Shown piece by piece: positions 51,149 to 61,376 of a DNA stretch of 64,000 bases. Source of the DNA: JALZKA01 sp033856515 (GTDB taxonomy: Bacteria; Actinomycetota; Thermoleophilia; Solirubrobacterales; 70-9); contig JAWVEY010000034.1 in the NCBI GenBank assembly GCA_033856515.1, positions 186,001 through 250,000 on the forward strand, in the 5' to 3' direction. The notes under the pieces were generated by a model, which was not told the origin of the DNA, made no database searches, and saw nothing but the letters and a program-made list of their open reading frames with translations. Numbering within the stretch: the stretch's first letter is position 1; each line of letters opens with the position of its first letter. The translations under genes and the position numbers were made by a program.

Positions 51149-54100
51149 TTGGGTGGTCGGGCGCTGGTGGCGCTATGCGCGCTCTTCCTCGCGCTGCCTG
51201 CGGGCGCCGTCGCTGCGTTTCCCGGTCCCGATACTGACCCTGACCCGCGGAACGACACGCCCAACGACCCTAGCTTCGACCCCTGCGAGCTAGACGACGC
51301 TGAGACGATGGGTACTCCGCCCGCGTGCACGACGTTCTTCTCCGAGCAATTCGGCGCCTACGGCTTCAGCCCAGACTCCGCGAACGCCGTCCCCCTCGCT
51401 CCGCTCGAGTTGCATCCGGCTACGGCAACGCAGTACCTGGACTGCGCCCAGCTCGACGCGCAGGGCAAGGCCGCCAACGTCGCCGACGGAGTCCCTCAGT
51501 GCTCGCAGATCGCCGGAGTTCGCGCCGACTCGGCGTGGAAGTACTCGACCGGCGACCCGGACACAGTCGTCGCGGTCCTCGACACGGGCATCCGTTGGCA
51601 GGAGCGTGAGCTGCTGGAGAAGGTCCACCTGAACGCTGACGAGCTGCCCACGCCCACGGCCGTTCGCGCCACGCCCATCGACGGGGGGCCAGCCTGCAAC
51701 ACGTTCACGTCCGCCGACGATGCGAACGGCGACGGCGTCTTCAACGTCCGCGACTTTGCCTGCGACTCGGGCGTGGATCCGGCCGACGGCGACACCGAGT
51801 CCGACCATCTCCTCGATGGCTCGGACCTGATCGCCGCGTTCTCCGGAGACCTCGATGGAGACCTCGACCCCGACGACGACTCAAACGGCTACGACGACGA
51901 CATCGCCGGCTGGGACTTCTTCGACGACGACAACGACCCGTTCGACGCGTCGAGCTGCTGCTCGGCGAACGGCCACGGGACGGGCCGCGCGCGCGAGGCC
52001 GTCGCCGACACTAACAACGGCCAGTCAGACGCGGGAATGTGCCCGGACTGCCAACTCATGCCGTTGCGCATCTGGGACACCTTCGTCGTGCCGACCGACT
52101 TTCAGGCGATGGGTGTGGTCTACGCAGCTGACAACGGTGCGAGCGTGACCGAGGCTGCGAACGGCGGGCTCACCAACACGCGCTTCTCGCGCAACGCATA
52201 CGAGTACGCCGACAGCAAGGGGCTGGCCCTGATGTCGGTCTCCTCAGACATCAACTCCGCCAATCACAACTACCCCACGAACTACAACGAGGCGATCTAC
52301 ATCGCTGGAGCGTTGCCCGACACGGCTCCGTTCGAGACCTGTGACGGGCTCAGCCTGCCGCTGATTGGCAACCCCGTCCCCATCCCTCCCGAGGCGGCTG
52401 GCGCATGCGCCGACTTCTTCGGCGAGCTCTCCTCGACACTCGGGATCACCGGATCCGCGCAGCCGCCGACCACAAGCTTCTTCCGCAACTCGAACCTGAC
52501 CCAGTACGGAGGCAAGGCCGACCTGGTGATGATGGGCGCCACCGGTTCCGAGAGCACTGGGCAGGCCGCGGGCGCGGCTGCTCTGGTCGCGTCTTACGGG
52601 CGGGAGATCTTCGGCGACGGCGACCCGCTCTCCGGCAACGAGATCCGCCAGCTCCTGACGATGACGGCGGAGGACGTGCGGCCCCTCAACACGGGACTGA
52701 TCGGCGTTCCGGACAAGGCCCAGATCGGCTGGGACCCACACTTCGGCTACGGGCGGATGAACCTGGCCGGCGCGATGGCACGGGTCAAGGCAGAGCGCAT
52801 CCCGCCCGAGGCGCAGCTGAACGCGCCGGACTGGTTCACACCGGTGAACGTCGACCGCCTGGATGGCGGCCTCCCCATCCGCGGCCATATCGCGGCGCCG
52901 CACTCGGATGCGGGCGTCGGCGCTTGGCAGGTCGACTACGCGTGCGGCGCCGACGCTCCCGACTCAACGTTCCAGCCCATCCCTGGCGTGAGCGGCAGCG
53001 GCCCGGTGGATGGCCTTCTGGGCACTATGCCGAAGTCGATCCTGAACACCCTCGCCGATTCGTGTGACGGCTCCGTTGGCATCGACTTCGGGCGTCCGAC
53101 GGGCGCAACTTCCGACGCGAACGCACCGGGCGACGGGTATCCCGAGCCCGACCCCGAGCGCCACTCCTTCCAGATCCGCCTGACCGTGAAGGAGCAGGGG
53201 AGCCCCAACAACATCGGGCGCTACCGCAAGGCCCTCTTCGCCTACCGCGACGACGGCAATCTCGCGGGATGGCCGCGACCGATCGGCTCGAGCTCGACCC
53301 CCGGCCAGTCGGTGACCGGGTCCGGCGGCGAGGTGCCACCGCGCCTGTTCGACCTCGACGGTGACAACGCCCTCGATGTGATCCAGGCCACATCATCGGG
53401 CGAGCTCTTCGTCCTCGACTTCGCCGGCAACCCGATCCCGAGCTTCAACGGCGGCCAGCCCGTTACGACCCTGCCGCTTGAGGTGGCAGCGGCGCATGGC
53501 GTCAGCGGCGTTACGGGAGGAGCTCCGCTCGAGAACCCACGCGCTCCCACGATCGGTGACGTGGATGGCGACCTCTCGCCCGACATCGTGATGAACGCCG
53601 GTGAGCGCGTCTACGCATGGGATCGCCACGGCGATCCGCTGACCGGGTTCCCCGTCCGCGTCGACACTGATCTGTCGGAGCCGTGCGTTGACGGTGTGCC
53701 AAAGCCTTGCTTCAACGCCGCGGATCGCGCCATCACATCTGACAACCACATCAAGCGCGGCTTCTTTGGCGGGACGGCTCTCGCCGACCTCGACGGCGAT
53801 GGGCGCCTCGACATCGTCGCCGGCTCCCTCGATCAGCACGTCTACGCCTGGGACGGCGAGGGCCAAGTCCTTCCCGGCTTCCCCGCCAAGCTGGCCACGG
53901 ACGACGTGATCGGAGCCGAGATCGTCACCTCGCCCGCAATTGCCGAGCTCGATGGCGATGCCACACCCGAGGTGATCTTGGCCTCGAACGAGGTCATCCC
54001 GGGCGACCCCGGGCTGCCTTCCAACCCGTTCGACATCATCAACGCAATCCTGCAGTCCTCGACCGGCTCGAACCCCGTCTATGCGGTGAACGGTGACGGT

Positions 54101-55585
54101 TCGGCCGTGCCCGGCTGGCCGGTCCAAGTTGGCGTCGCTGCGGGCGACCTGTTGCCGCTGGTCCTGCCCGGCCACGACGCGGCCGTCTTCGACCGCGACG
54201 GTGACGGCCAGGATGAGGTTGTCGTCTCGGGCGGCACCTCCCTGGGCGCCGGCGGCACCCGCATCGTCGATGGCGGCGGCGCCACCAGCAACCCGCCCCT
54301 GGTCGAGCTCACCGGCAACACCGCCGATCCCGGCCCAATCCTGAACCTCGCCGACTACTCGGCCGTCGGAGCGCTCTCCGGAGACAGCCCGAACATCCTG
54401 AAGGGCGGCCTGACCGTCAACGGTGCGGCCAACCTCCTGGCGGTGAACCAGAACCTCCCGTTTGCCCACGTCGTCCAGGCCTGGGACGCGACGAACGGCA
54501 ACGGGGTGCCCGCCTATCCCCGCGCCACCGACGACTTCCAGCTCCTCGGCCAGCCCGCAGTCGCCAATGTTGCCGGCTCCGGCGCGGGTCGCTACGCCCT
54601 GTATGGCACCGGCATGTACCAGCTCCACGCTTACGGCATCGACGGCACGGAGCCGACCGGCGGAGCCGGGCCCGCCGACGACTGGCCGAAGTTCACAGGC
54701 GGCTGGACACAGTCGACGCCGGCCGTCGGAGACGCCGATGGCGACGGCGACCTCGAGGTCTCCGCGCTCACCCGCGAGGGTTGGTCCTTTCTATGGGCCA
54801 CCGGCACCCCGGCCTGCGACGTCAGCGGCACTTCGACGAACGAGGAGTGGTGGACGTTCCACCACGACGAGCATGGCTCTGCCAACTACGGCACCGACGC
54901 CCGCCCGCCCGGGACCGTTGGCGGCCTGACGGCAACCTTCGACGAGGGCGCCGGAACGACCACGCTCACCTGGGACGCGCCCGGCGACGACTGGGAATGC
55001 GGCACGGCGGCGCGCTACCGGGTCTTGATCGGCGACGGGCCCATCGACGATCCCTCCGACTCGGATTCGACCGCCGCCGAGGGTGACGCGACCGCTCAAG
55101 GCTCCGAGCAGACCGAGGACTTCACCAACGCCGAGCTGGGCTCGGCAACCCACGCTGCCGTCTTCTACCGCGACGACGCCGGCAACTGGGGCCTCGTCCG
55201 CGACATCGAGCTCCCCGATCGCGACGGCCCCGACCCCGGTCCTTGTTCAAACGTGATCCCGGGCACCGAGGACGCGGACGAGCTGATCGGAACGGTCGGC
55301 GCGGATCGCATCCACGGACGCGCGGGCGACGACAAGCTTCGCGGCAAGGGCGGCGACGACTGCATCGGCGGCGGCGGCGGTGGTGACTCGGCCGGCGGTG
55401 GCGAAGGCAACGACAAGGTGCGGGGCGGCCCGGGCCGCGACCGTCTGAGCGGCGGCACCGGCGACGACTTGATGCGCGCCTCGGACAAAGCGCGCGACGT
55501 GGTCCGTTGCGGCCCAGGGGATGACCAGGCAATCGTCAACGCGCGCGACAAGGTGAAGGCGTGCGAGGAGGTAACTCGCAGATGA
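51149..55585 (+). CDS. Secreted subtilisin-like (S8) protease with FG-GAP propeller and RTX tail, paralogue 1
   Basis: A 1478-residue exported serine protease. TTG 51149 is chosen because GGGAGGAGG precedes it by a few bases and the signal peptide (GRALVALCALFLALPAGAVAA) follows directly; ATG 51101 and 51134 are alternatives. Catalytic residues by alignment: Asp145 (VLDTG), His276 (GHGTG) and Ser467 (TGSESTGQAAG). The usual GTSMATPHVAG is changed so the Pro is Gly and the Met-Ala is Glu-Ser. Residues about 750-1250 carry FG-GAP/VCBS repeats (DLDGDGRLDIVAGS, VYAWD, GFP), and an Ig-like part and glycine/aspartate calcium-binding nonapeptides follow, ending CGPGDD...C. The next gene starts in its stop codon. 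Confidence 0.85.
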   Translation: MGGRALVALCALFLALPAGAVAAFPGPDTDPDPRNDTPNDPSFDPCELDDAETMGTPPACTTFFSEQFGAYGFSPDSANAVPLAPLELHPATATQYLDCAQLDAQGKAANVADGVPQCSQIAGVRADSAWKYSTGDPDTVVAVLDTGIRWQERELLEKVHLNADELPTPTAVRATPIDGGPACNTFTSADDANGDGVFNVRDFACDSGVDPADGDTESDHLLDGSDLIAAFSGDLDGDLDPDDDSNGYDDDIAGWDFFDDDNDPFDASSCCSANGHGTGRAREAVADTNNGQSDAGMCPDCQLMPLRIWDTFVVPTDFQAMGVVYAADNGASVTEAANGGLTNTRFSRNAYEYADSKGLALMSVSSDINSANHNYPTNYNEAIYIAGALPDTAPFETCDGLSLPLIGNPVPIPPEAAGACADFFGELSSTLGITGSAQPPTTSFFRNSNLTQYGGKADLVMMGATGSESTGQAAGAAALVASYGREIFGDGDPLSGNEIRQLLTMTAEDVRPLNTGLIGVPDKAQIGWDPHFGYGRMNLAGAMARVKAERIPPEAQLNAPDWFTPVNVDRLDGGLPIRGHIAAPHSDAGVGAWQVDYACGADAPDSTFQPIPGVSGSGPVDGLLGTMPKSILNTLADSCDGSVGIDFGRPTGATSDANAPGDGYPEPDPERHSFQIRLTVKEQGSPNNIGRYRKALFAYRDDGNLAGWPRPIGSSSTPGQSVTGSGGEVPPRLFDLDGDNALDVIQATSSGELFVLDFAGNPIPSFNGGQPVTTLPLEVAAAHGVSGVTGGAPLENPRAPTIGDVDGDLSPDIVMNAGERVYAWDRHGDPLTGFPVRVDTDLSEPCVDGVPKPCFNAADRAITSDNHIKRGFFGGTALADLDGDGRLDIVAGSLDQHVYAWDGEGQVLPGFPAKLATDDVIGAEIVTSPAIAELDGDATPEVILASNEVIPGDPGLPSNPFDIINAILQSSTGSNPVYAVNGDGSAVPGWPVQVGVAAGDLLPLVLPGHDAAVFDRDGDGQDEVVVSGGTSLGAGGTRIVDGGGATSNPPLVELTGNTADPGPILNLADYSAVGALSGDSPNILKGGLTVNGAANLLAVNQNLPFAHVVQAWDATNGNGVPAYPRATDDFQLLGQPAVANVAGSGAGRYALYGTGMYQLHAYGIDGTEPTGGAGPADDWPKFTGGWTQSTPAVGDADGDGDLEVSALTREGWSFLWATGTPACDVSGTSTNEEWWTFHHDEHGSANYGTDARPPGTVGGLTATFDEGAGTTTLTWDAPGDDWECGTAARYRVLIGDGPIDDPSDSDSTAAEGDATAQGSEQTEDFTNAELGSATHAAVFYRDDAGNWGLVRDIELPDRDGPDPGPCSNVIPGTEDADELIGTVGADRIHGRAGDDKLRGKGGDDCIGGGGGGDSAGGGEGNDKVRGGPGRDRLSGGTGDDLMRASDKARDVVRCGPGDDQAIVNARDKVKACEEVTRR

Positions 55586-58500
55586 CCCGTAGGACCGCGC
55601 TGACCCTCGCCACCTTGGCGACGACCCTCAGCATCGCGACTCCGGCCCTCGCTGAGTTCCCGTTCTCCCGCGGCGGATCGAACATGAACGATCCGAAGGA
55701 CCTCTCTCTGGGCGCCGGCGAGGTTCCTGGTGACCTCTCCGGCAAGGAAACGTGGATGTACTCAGCGACCTCCGAGGCTCCAGACCCGTCGAACATCGCC
55801 GTGATCACCAACCCCGCCGAGCTCTTCGGCGTCCGCGGCGGGCACATCGCCGACGCCGACGGCTCGGTCGACACCGCCTGGCAGATCACGACTGGCCGTC
55901 CCGAGGTGAAGATCGCGGTCCTCGACTCCGGCATCAAGTGGAACGACTTTGGCGCGATGAGGAACGTTCGGTTCAAGACCGCGCTCAACCCGGGCGAGGC
56001 GAAGCTGCCGCGTAATGACGGACTCGGCACCCCGAGCGCCCCGGGCACGACCCCCAATGAGCCGGGCGAGGATTGCTCGGCGACGGGTCCATACGACGGC
56101 CCCCAGCCGGGCGGGCCAAGCCACGACCTCAACGGGGACGGCGTCTTCAACATCCTCGACTACGCCTGCGACAACCGCGTCCTGGTGGACACGCCGAGCG
56201 GAGTCGGCCCCCCCGGCATGCTCGAGCCGCAGGACGTTCTGATCGCCTTCTCGGACGGGGTTGACGACGACTCGAACGGTTACAAGGACGACATCGTCGG
56301 CTGGGACTTCCTCGATGACGACAACGATCCGTTCGACGATGTCCAATACGGCCACGGAACGGGCGAGTCGCAGGACTCGGTCGCCGAGGCCGAGAACCCG
56401 CAGGGTGGCGCCGGCACCTGCCCGAACTGCATGGCCTACCACATGCGGGTCGGCGACTCTTTCATCGCCGACTCGAACCGCTTCGCCGGCGCTGTCACGT
56501 ATGCGACCGACAACGGCGTCTTGGTGATTCAGGAGGCCTTGGGCGCCATCAACAACACCTCGCTCGCGCGCGATGCGGTCGAGTACGCCTACCGCCACGG
56601 CGTCACGGTCATCGCGTCCGCCGCCGACGAGGCCGCGCAGCACAACAACTGGCCGTCAAGCCTTCCGCACGTGATCCTGGTCAACTCGGTCACCCAGTAC
56701 TCCGAGTTCGCCGAGCTTCCGGATCCCCTTCCGAGCACCCTCACCGAGCAGCCAAAGAGCTATCTCAAGTTCACGGGCTGCACGAACTTCAACGCGAAGG
56801 TCACGGTCTCGATCCCGTCAGTGAGTTGCTCGTCGGATGCGACAGGCCGCGCCGCGGGCATCGCCGGGCTCATCTATTCCGCGGCGATGAACGCAGTCGA
56901 CCGCGGCAAGCTCGATCCACACCCGGATTGCCAGCAGGCAAATGGCAACCCGTGCGCGGTCACGCCGAACGAAGTGCGCCAGCTCATGGCCTCTGGCACG
57001 CTCGCCGGCACGCCACTCTCCGACGACGTCGACTTCTCGCAGGATCCCGAGCCGTCCTGCGCCGCCGCGCTGACGCCTGTCTGTACGGACCCATTCCTGG
57101 GGCGCGGCATCGAGATTCCGACGCTCATACCTCTCGTGACCCTGATCCCGACCTCGAAGCGCTACCCCGCGCGCGGCGGGCACGACCAGTTCTACGGTTA
57201 TGGCCGGGTCAACGTCTCGCGCGGCGTCAACGCCCTGATGCCGCGGCCGTTCGGAGATCCTGCGGTCAAGGCGAACGTGCCGCCCGAGGTCGAGATCACG
57301 TCGCCGGAGTGGTTCGACCAGGTCGACCCGGCGCAGCCGACGGCCGCCATCGAGGGCGAGGTCTACGCGCGCGGTCGTCCATACACGTGCCAGGTCCTGG
57401 TCGCGCCGGGGCACTATCCGAACAACCGCACGACGACGCAGTCGCCGCCCGGTGACTTCAAGCCCGTGCCGTCCAACCACTGCAACGGGACCACGCGGAC
57501 CACGTCGTTCGACGGCACCCTCGCACAGCTCAACCTGGCCGACCTCAAGTCCCGGTTCCCGGCGATCGCTGGCACCTTCGATGGCCGCGAGCCCGGCACG
57601 CTCGCCCAGACCTCGGCCGGGCGTCCGAACACTGCGCCCTACGGATTCGTGGTCAAGGTGGTGGCCACAGTCGCGGGCCCGCCCGCTCTCACCGGCGAGG
57701 ACCAGCGCGCGCTCTACCTCCATCGCGACCAGGACATGTTGGACGGTTTCCCGCGCAAGCTGGGGGCGGACGGCGAATCGTCGCCGGCGCTCGCCGACCT
57801 CGACGGCGACAACCGCAACGAGCTGATCGCGGCGACGGCGGACGGCTTCGTCCACGCTTATACGCGCGACCCGGACACGGGCGACATCGGCGAGCTCGAC
57901 AACTGGCCCGTCCAGGGCGACACGCCGGGCTTCGTCGCTTCCCACGCGGCCTCCCCTGGTTACGACACGGGCGCTGTCGACACCGACGTCGGCGGCAGCA
58001 TTGTGGCGGGTGTTGCCGTAGGCGACGCCAACCACGACGGCATCCCCGAGGTCTATGCGGCCGACTTCGAGGGGCAGATCTATGGCTGGGAGCCCGACGG
58101 CAGCCTCGTCTTCGAGGCCGAGTCAACCAAGGAGTTCTCGGGCGCACCGCTCACGCCGTTCCAGAACGTGCGTCAAGGTAATCGCAACCGGACGCAGCGC
58201 GGCTTCCTCGGATCGCCCGTGCTGGCCGACCTCGACCAGGACGACAACGGCAAGCTCGAGCTGATCGCAGCAGGTCTTGACCGCCACGTCTACGCGTGGA
58301 ATCACGACGGGACCCCCGTCAGCGGCTTCCCCGTCCTGGCCGTCGACGAGACGAAGGTTGCCTCGGTCGACCCCACGACGCACAAGGTCACCTTCTCCGC
58401 TGCCGCCGGGCCGTCGCTCCAGCAGGGTCCGATCGTGGACACGCCGGCGGTCGGCGACGTCTCGGGCGACTCGCGCCCGGAGATCATCGTGGGCACGAAC

Positions 58501-60330
58501 GAGGAGTACGCCGTGGATGAAGGCAGCGAGGGGCCCTGGGCCGTTGCGCCGTCTACGTCGCCTGTTCTCAACCTTCTCGCTCCTGCGGGCCTGCTCCAGT
58601 TCGCAAACGGTCGCGTGTACGCGATCAAGGCCGACGGCGACCCGGACTCTCCGGCCGCAGGCACTTCGCCATTCGCGCCGGGCTGGCCCCGGCCGATCGG
58701 CATCGCGCTCGCCGAGCTCTTGCCCCTCGTCGGCGAGGGGATCAACGGCTCGCCCGTGATCGCAGAGCTCGACTGCTCCTCGGGCGGATCGGGTCCCAAG
58801 GTCGGGACGATGCCCGCTGCCGGGCCCGCCTATCTCCTGAATCCGGACGGCACCTCGTGCCTCGGCGAGGAGTCGGGTCGCCCGAAGGTCCTCTCGTCTG
58901 AGGTTTCCCAGGGTTCCAGCCAAATCGACCGTCCCGTCCTGCCCGCGGTCGGGCTTCCCGCCTTTGGCGACCTCGGCGGCACTCAGCCGACTTTCGTCGC
59001 GCCGGCGGCCGGAATCATCCGCGCGCTCGACCTTGCGCTCAACGAATACCAGACGGGCGGTCAGGATTTCTATGCCGCCTGGGACCCCGCGACGGGTCTG
59101 ATGCGCACTGGTTTCCCCTCGCCTGTGAACGACCTGTCGTTCCTGACCGGCCCTGCCATCGGCGACGTTGGCGGTTCCGCGGGTGAGGAGATCGTCGCCG
59201 GCACCGCCTCAATGGACGTCGTCGCGATGACCGGCACCGGCCTGCCGACGTCGGATGCATGGCCGAAGCTGTCGGCCGATTGGACGATCGCGACACCGCT
59301 GCTCGGAACGTTTGGGACGCTCGACACCGAAGCGGCGGCTCGCCGCGTCGTCTTCAACCTGACCCGCTCGGGCTACATCAACGCGTATGAGACGACAGCG
59401 ACGCCCTGCGCGCCCGCGTCCTCGCCGCGCTTCCACCACGACAACGCGAACTCGGGCGATTCGCGGCGCGACGCCGTCCTCCCCGGAAACCCGTCTGACG
59501 TGGTGATCGTCCCCGATCAGGATGGCTTTGAGTTCACAGCTCCGGGCGACGACCTCATGTGCGGCACTGCGGACTCGTACGAGATTCGCACCTCCGCCAA
59601 CCCCATCACCGAGTCGAACTTCGCAGACGCTTCCCAGCTCAACGGGGCTCCCGATCCGGCCGAGCCGGGGACAGAGCAGTCGTACGCCTTCCAGGGCGAG
59701 GTGCTGCGCTACATCGCGATCCGTGCTGTAGATGACCAGGGCAACGTCGGTCGGGTCGCCTCGGTTGATCGCGGCGCAGATCCGCCGCCCGTCGACACTG
59801 ACGGCGACGGCGTTCCCGACGTCGACGACGACTGCCCGACCGAGGCCGGCCCCGCCTCGAACAACGGCTGTCCAGAAGTGACTCCCGTCGACACTGACGG
59901 CGACGGCGTTCCCGACGTCGACGACGACTGCCCGACCGAGGCCGGCCCCGCCTCGAACAACGGCTGCCCGATCGTGCCTCCCGGCCCGTGCTCGAACGCG
60001 ATCAACGGCACCACTGGCCCGGACAACCTCCACGGCACCGCCGATGGCGACCGGATCAGAGCGCTCGAGGGCGACGACCAGGTGTCTGCCGTCAAGGGAG
60101 CGGACTGCGTGATCGGGGGCACAGGCGACGATCGCCTCAGCGGAAACGGAGGCGCCGACAGGCTCCGTGCGGGCCCGGGAGACGACCGTCTCAGAGGCGG
60201 CAAGGGCGACGACAAGCTCCGCGCTCGCGGCCAGGGCACCGACATCGTCACCTGCGGCCCTGGCGACGACGAAGCCAAGGTCGACCGCAAGGACCGCGTC
60301 CGAAGGTGCGAAACCGTCCTGCGCGCCTAG
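55582..60330 (+). CDS. Secreted subtilisin-like (S8) protease with propeller, TSP3 and RTX repeats, paralogue 2
   Basis: A 1582-residue exported S8 protease colinear with the preceding gene. ATG 55582 overlaps the upstream stop (ATGA) and follows GAGGAGG, so translation is coupled. Signal peptide about residues 1-27 (MTRRTALTLATLATTLSIATPALA). Catalytic residues by alignment: Asp115 (VLDSG), His258 (GHGTG) and Ser418 (SSDATGRAAG, again Gly in place of the conserved Pro). FG-GAP-type propeller repeats occupy the middle. Two identical thrombospondin-3-like DTDGDGVPDVDDDCP units follow, then calcium-binding nonapeptides and the tail TCGPGDDEAKVDRKDRVRRC. Secretion, calcium folding and two-protein output suggest a surface or extracellular complex; function unknown. 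Confidence 0.85.
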   Translation: MTRRTALTLATLATTLSIATPALAEFPFSRGGSNMNDPKDLSLGAGEVPGDLSGKETWMYSATSEAPDPSNIAVITNPAELFGVRGGHIADADGSVDTAWQITTGRPEVKIAVLDSGIKWNDFGAMRNVRFKTALNPGEAKLPRNDGLGTPSAPGTTPNEPGEDCSATGPYDGPQPGGPSHDLNGDGVFNILDYACDNRVLVDTPSGVGPPGMLEPQDVLIAFSDGVDDDSNGYKDDIVGWDFLDDDNDPFDDVQYGHGTGESQDSVAEAENPQGGAGTCPNCMAYHMRVGDSFIADSNRFAGAVTYATDNGVLVIQEALGAINNTSLARDAVEYAYRHGVTVIASAADEAAQHNNWPSSLPHVILVNSVTQYSEFAELPDPLPSTLTEQPKSYLKFTGCTNFNAKVTVSIPSVSCSSDATGRAAGIAGLIYSAAMNAVDRGKLDPHPDCQQANGNPCAVTPNEVRQLMASGTLAGTPLSDDVDFSQDPEPSCAAALTPVCTDPFLGRGIEIPTLIPLVTLIPTSKRYPARGGHDQFYGYGRVNVSRGVNALMPRPFGDPAVKANVPPEVEITSPEWFDQVDPAQPTAAIEGEVYARGRPYTCQVLVAPGHYPNNRTTTQSPPGDFKPVPSNHCNGTTRTTSFDGTLAQLNLADLKSRFPAIAGTFDGREPGTLAQTSAGRPNTAPYGFVVKVVATVAGPPALTGEDQRALYLHRDQDMLDGFPRKLGADGESSPALADLDGDNRNELIAATADGFVHAYTRDPDTGDIGELDNWPVQGDTPGFVASHAASPGYDTGAVDTDVGGSIVAGVAVGDANHDGIPEVYAADFEGQIYGWEPDGSLVFEAESTKEFSGAPLTPFQNVRQGNRNRTQRGFLGSPVLADLDQDDNGKLELIAAGLDRHVYAWNHDGTPVSGFPVLAVDETKVASVDPTTHKVTFSAAAGPSLQQGPIVDTPAVGDVSGDSRPEIIVGTNEEYAVDEGSEGPWAVAPSTSPVLNLLAPAGLLQFANGRVYAIKADGDPDSPAAGTSPFAPGWPRPIGIALAELLPLVGEGINGSPVIAELDCSSGGSGPKVGTMPAAGPAYLLNPDGTSCLGEESGRPKVLSSEVSQGSSQIDRPVLPAVGLPAFGDLGGTQPTFVAPAAGIIRALDLALNEYQTGGQDFYAAWDPATGLMRTGFPSPVNDLSFLTGPAIGDVGGSAGEEIVAGTASMDVVAMTGTGLPTSDAWPKLSADWTIATPLLGTFGTLDTEAAARRVVFNLTRSGYINAYETTATPCAPASSPRFHHDNANSGDSRRDAVLPGNPSDVVIVPDQDGFEFTAPGDDLMCGTADSYEIRTSANPITESNFADASQLNGAPDPAEPGTEQSYAFQGEVLRYIAIRAVDDQGNVGRVASVDRGADPPPVDTDGDGVPDVDDDCPTEAGPASNNGCPEVTPVDTDGDGVPDVDDDCPTEAGPASNNGCPIVPPGPCSNAINGTTGPDNLHGTADGDRIRALEGDDQVSAVKGADCVIGGTGDDRLSGNGGADRLRAGPGDDRLRGGKGDDKLRARGQGTDIVTCGPGDDEAKVDRKDRVRRCETVLRA
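59788..59966 (+). repeat. Perfect 83-bp tandem direct repeat inside protease paralogue 2
   Basis: 59788-59870 and 59884-59966 are identical and 96 bases apart. They encode two copies of a calcium-binding DxDxDGxxD thrombospondin type 3-like unit. Perfect DNA identity points to a recent duplication. Confidence 0.9.
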
Positions 60331-60334
60331 CCAA

Positions 60335-60356
60335 CCCTCAAGTACTCCCTTGAGGG
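60335..60356. terminator. Hairpin between convergent protease and phosphotriesterase genes
   Basis: CCCTCAAG (60335-60342), six-base loop, CTTGAGGG (60349-60356), a perfect 8-bp stem. An additional GAGGGTT at 60362 can pair with AACCCTC as an alternative fold. No clear T run on either side; probably a bidirectional transcript end. Confidence 0.55.
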
Positions 60357-60367
60357 AGGTCGAGGGT

Positions 60368-61363
60368 TTACGCAGCCTCGCCGGTCAGCCAGCGGACCGG
60401 GTTCTCGTGGAGCATGGTGTGCTCTTGCTCCTCGGTCATGCCGCCCTCGCGTAGCGCGGGGAGCACCCGGTCGTGGACGATCTTGATCGTCCAGTCCTTG
60501 ATCGCGCCGCCGCCCGCGAGTTGCTCGACCGTCTCGGGCGGGAACCAGTCGATCGTCGCGCAGGAGTCGGCCGAGACGAAGATGCGATCGGCGTAGCCGC
60601 GCTCGAGCAGGGCCAGATGGGCGGCGATCCGCTGATCGAATGGCTGATACATCTCGATGCCGTAGCGGTCGAGCCCGGCCCATACGCCCTTCTCGATCAG
60701 GCTCTCGATGTAGTCCGCGTCGGGCGAGTCGCCGCAGTGGGCGATCTGGACCTTGTTCAGGTCGACGCCCTCCTCGGCGAAGATTTCGATCTGTCGCGGT
60801 GCCGTGTCCGAGGCCGGGCGGGAGTGGGCCATGATCGGCAGGCCGGTTCGGAGGCTGGCGCGGGCGACCGCGCGGTGGATCTTCTCGACGTTCTCGGTCA
60901 CCCCGGGCTCGTCGGCCGCGCACTTGAGGAACGCCGCCTTGATGTCCGTTCCCTGGATGCCCTCCTCTATGTCGTGGACGAAGAGGTCTGCGATCTGGTC
61001 GGCGTCTCGCGAGACCAGCGGCATCGGCAGGTGTTCGTAGGTGTAGATGCCGGTGCAGGGGACGATCTGAATACCGGTCTTCTCCGAGACGCGCTTCATG
61101 AGCTTGACGTCGCGGCCCAGGTACATGCAGGACGGCTCGACGACCGTCTTCACGCCGCGTTCTACCGCGGCGGCCATGAACTCAGCTGCAACGTCCTCGG
61201 CGGCTTCCGAGCTGACGCCGCCGAACGGGTCCCCCCGGACAGTGCCCATCTGCGGGAATTGATTGAGGATCGCCTCGTCTCGCGACATGAGGTGCTCGTG
61301 GATCAGCGTCTCGCCGAGTTCGGAGGCTTCAATCGGGCCCGTCACCGTCTGTATCTGCGCCAT
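60368..61363 (-). CDS. Phosphotriesterase-family metal-dependent hydrolase
   Basis: A 331-residue amidohydrolase-fold enzyme of the PTE/PhP group. Binuclear metal ligands: HEH at 22-24, a probable carboxylated Lys in AAFLKCAA, His in MAHSRP and IAHCGDS, and Asp in FVSADSC. Family members hydrolyse lactones, esters or phosphotriesters; natural function here is unknown but lactonase-type quorum or sugar-lactone activity is possible. ATG 61363 is preferred over ATG 61372 since GAGAGG is then nine bases upstream. Same strand as, and downstream of, a tiny membrane peptide gene. Confidence 0.87.
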   Translation of the reverse strand: MAQIQTVTGPIEASELGETLIHEHLMSRDEAILNQFPQMGTVRGDPFGGVSSEAAEDVAAEFMAAAVERGVKTVVEPSCMYLGRDVKLMKRVSEKTGIQIVPCTGIYTYEHLPMPLVSRDADQIADLFVHDIEEGIQGTDIKAAFLKCAADEPGVTENVEKIHRAVARASLRTGLPIMAHSRPASDTAPRQIEIFAEEGVDLNKVQIAHCGDSPDADYIESLIEKGVWAGLDRYGIEMYQPFDQRIAAHLALLERGYADRIFVSADSCATIDWFPPETVEQLAGGGAIKDWTIKIVHDRVLPALREGGMTEEQEHTMLHENPVRWLTGEAA

Positions 61364-61376
61364 TGAGCGCATCCTC

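Noticed and set aside
53393..54628. Minus-strand open frame of 411 codons within the first giant protease
   Set aside because: Antisense to FG-GAP repeats; composition (Val/Gly/Asp/Arg rich) follows from the repeats on the other strand.
56818..58035. Minus-strand open frame of 405 codons within the second giant protease
   Set aside because: Same reason: mirror of the repeat-rich coding strand, no recognisable family and no start context.
55200..60330. CRISPR-like array from the repeated DNA in the protease genes
   Set aside because: Repeats are in-frame protein-coding units (calcium-binding motifs), not separated by unique spacers, and no cas genes are present.
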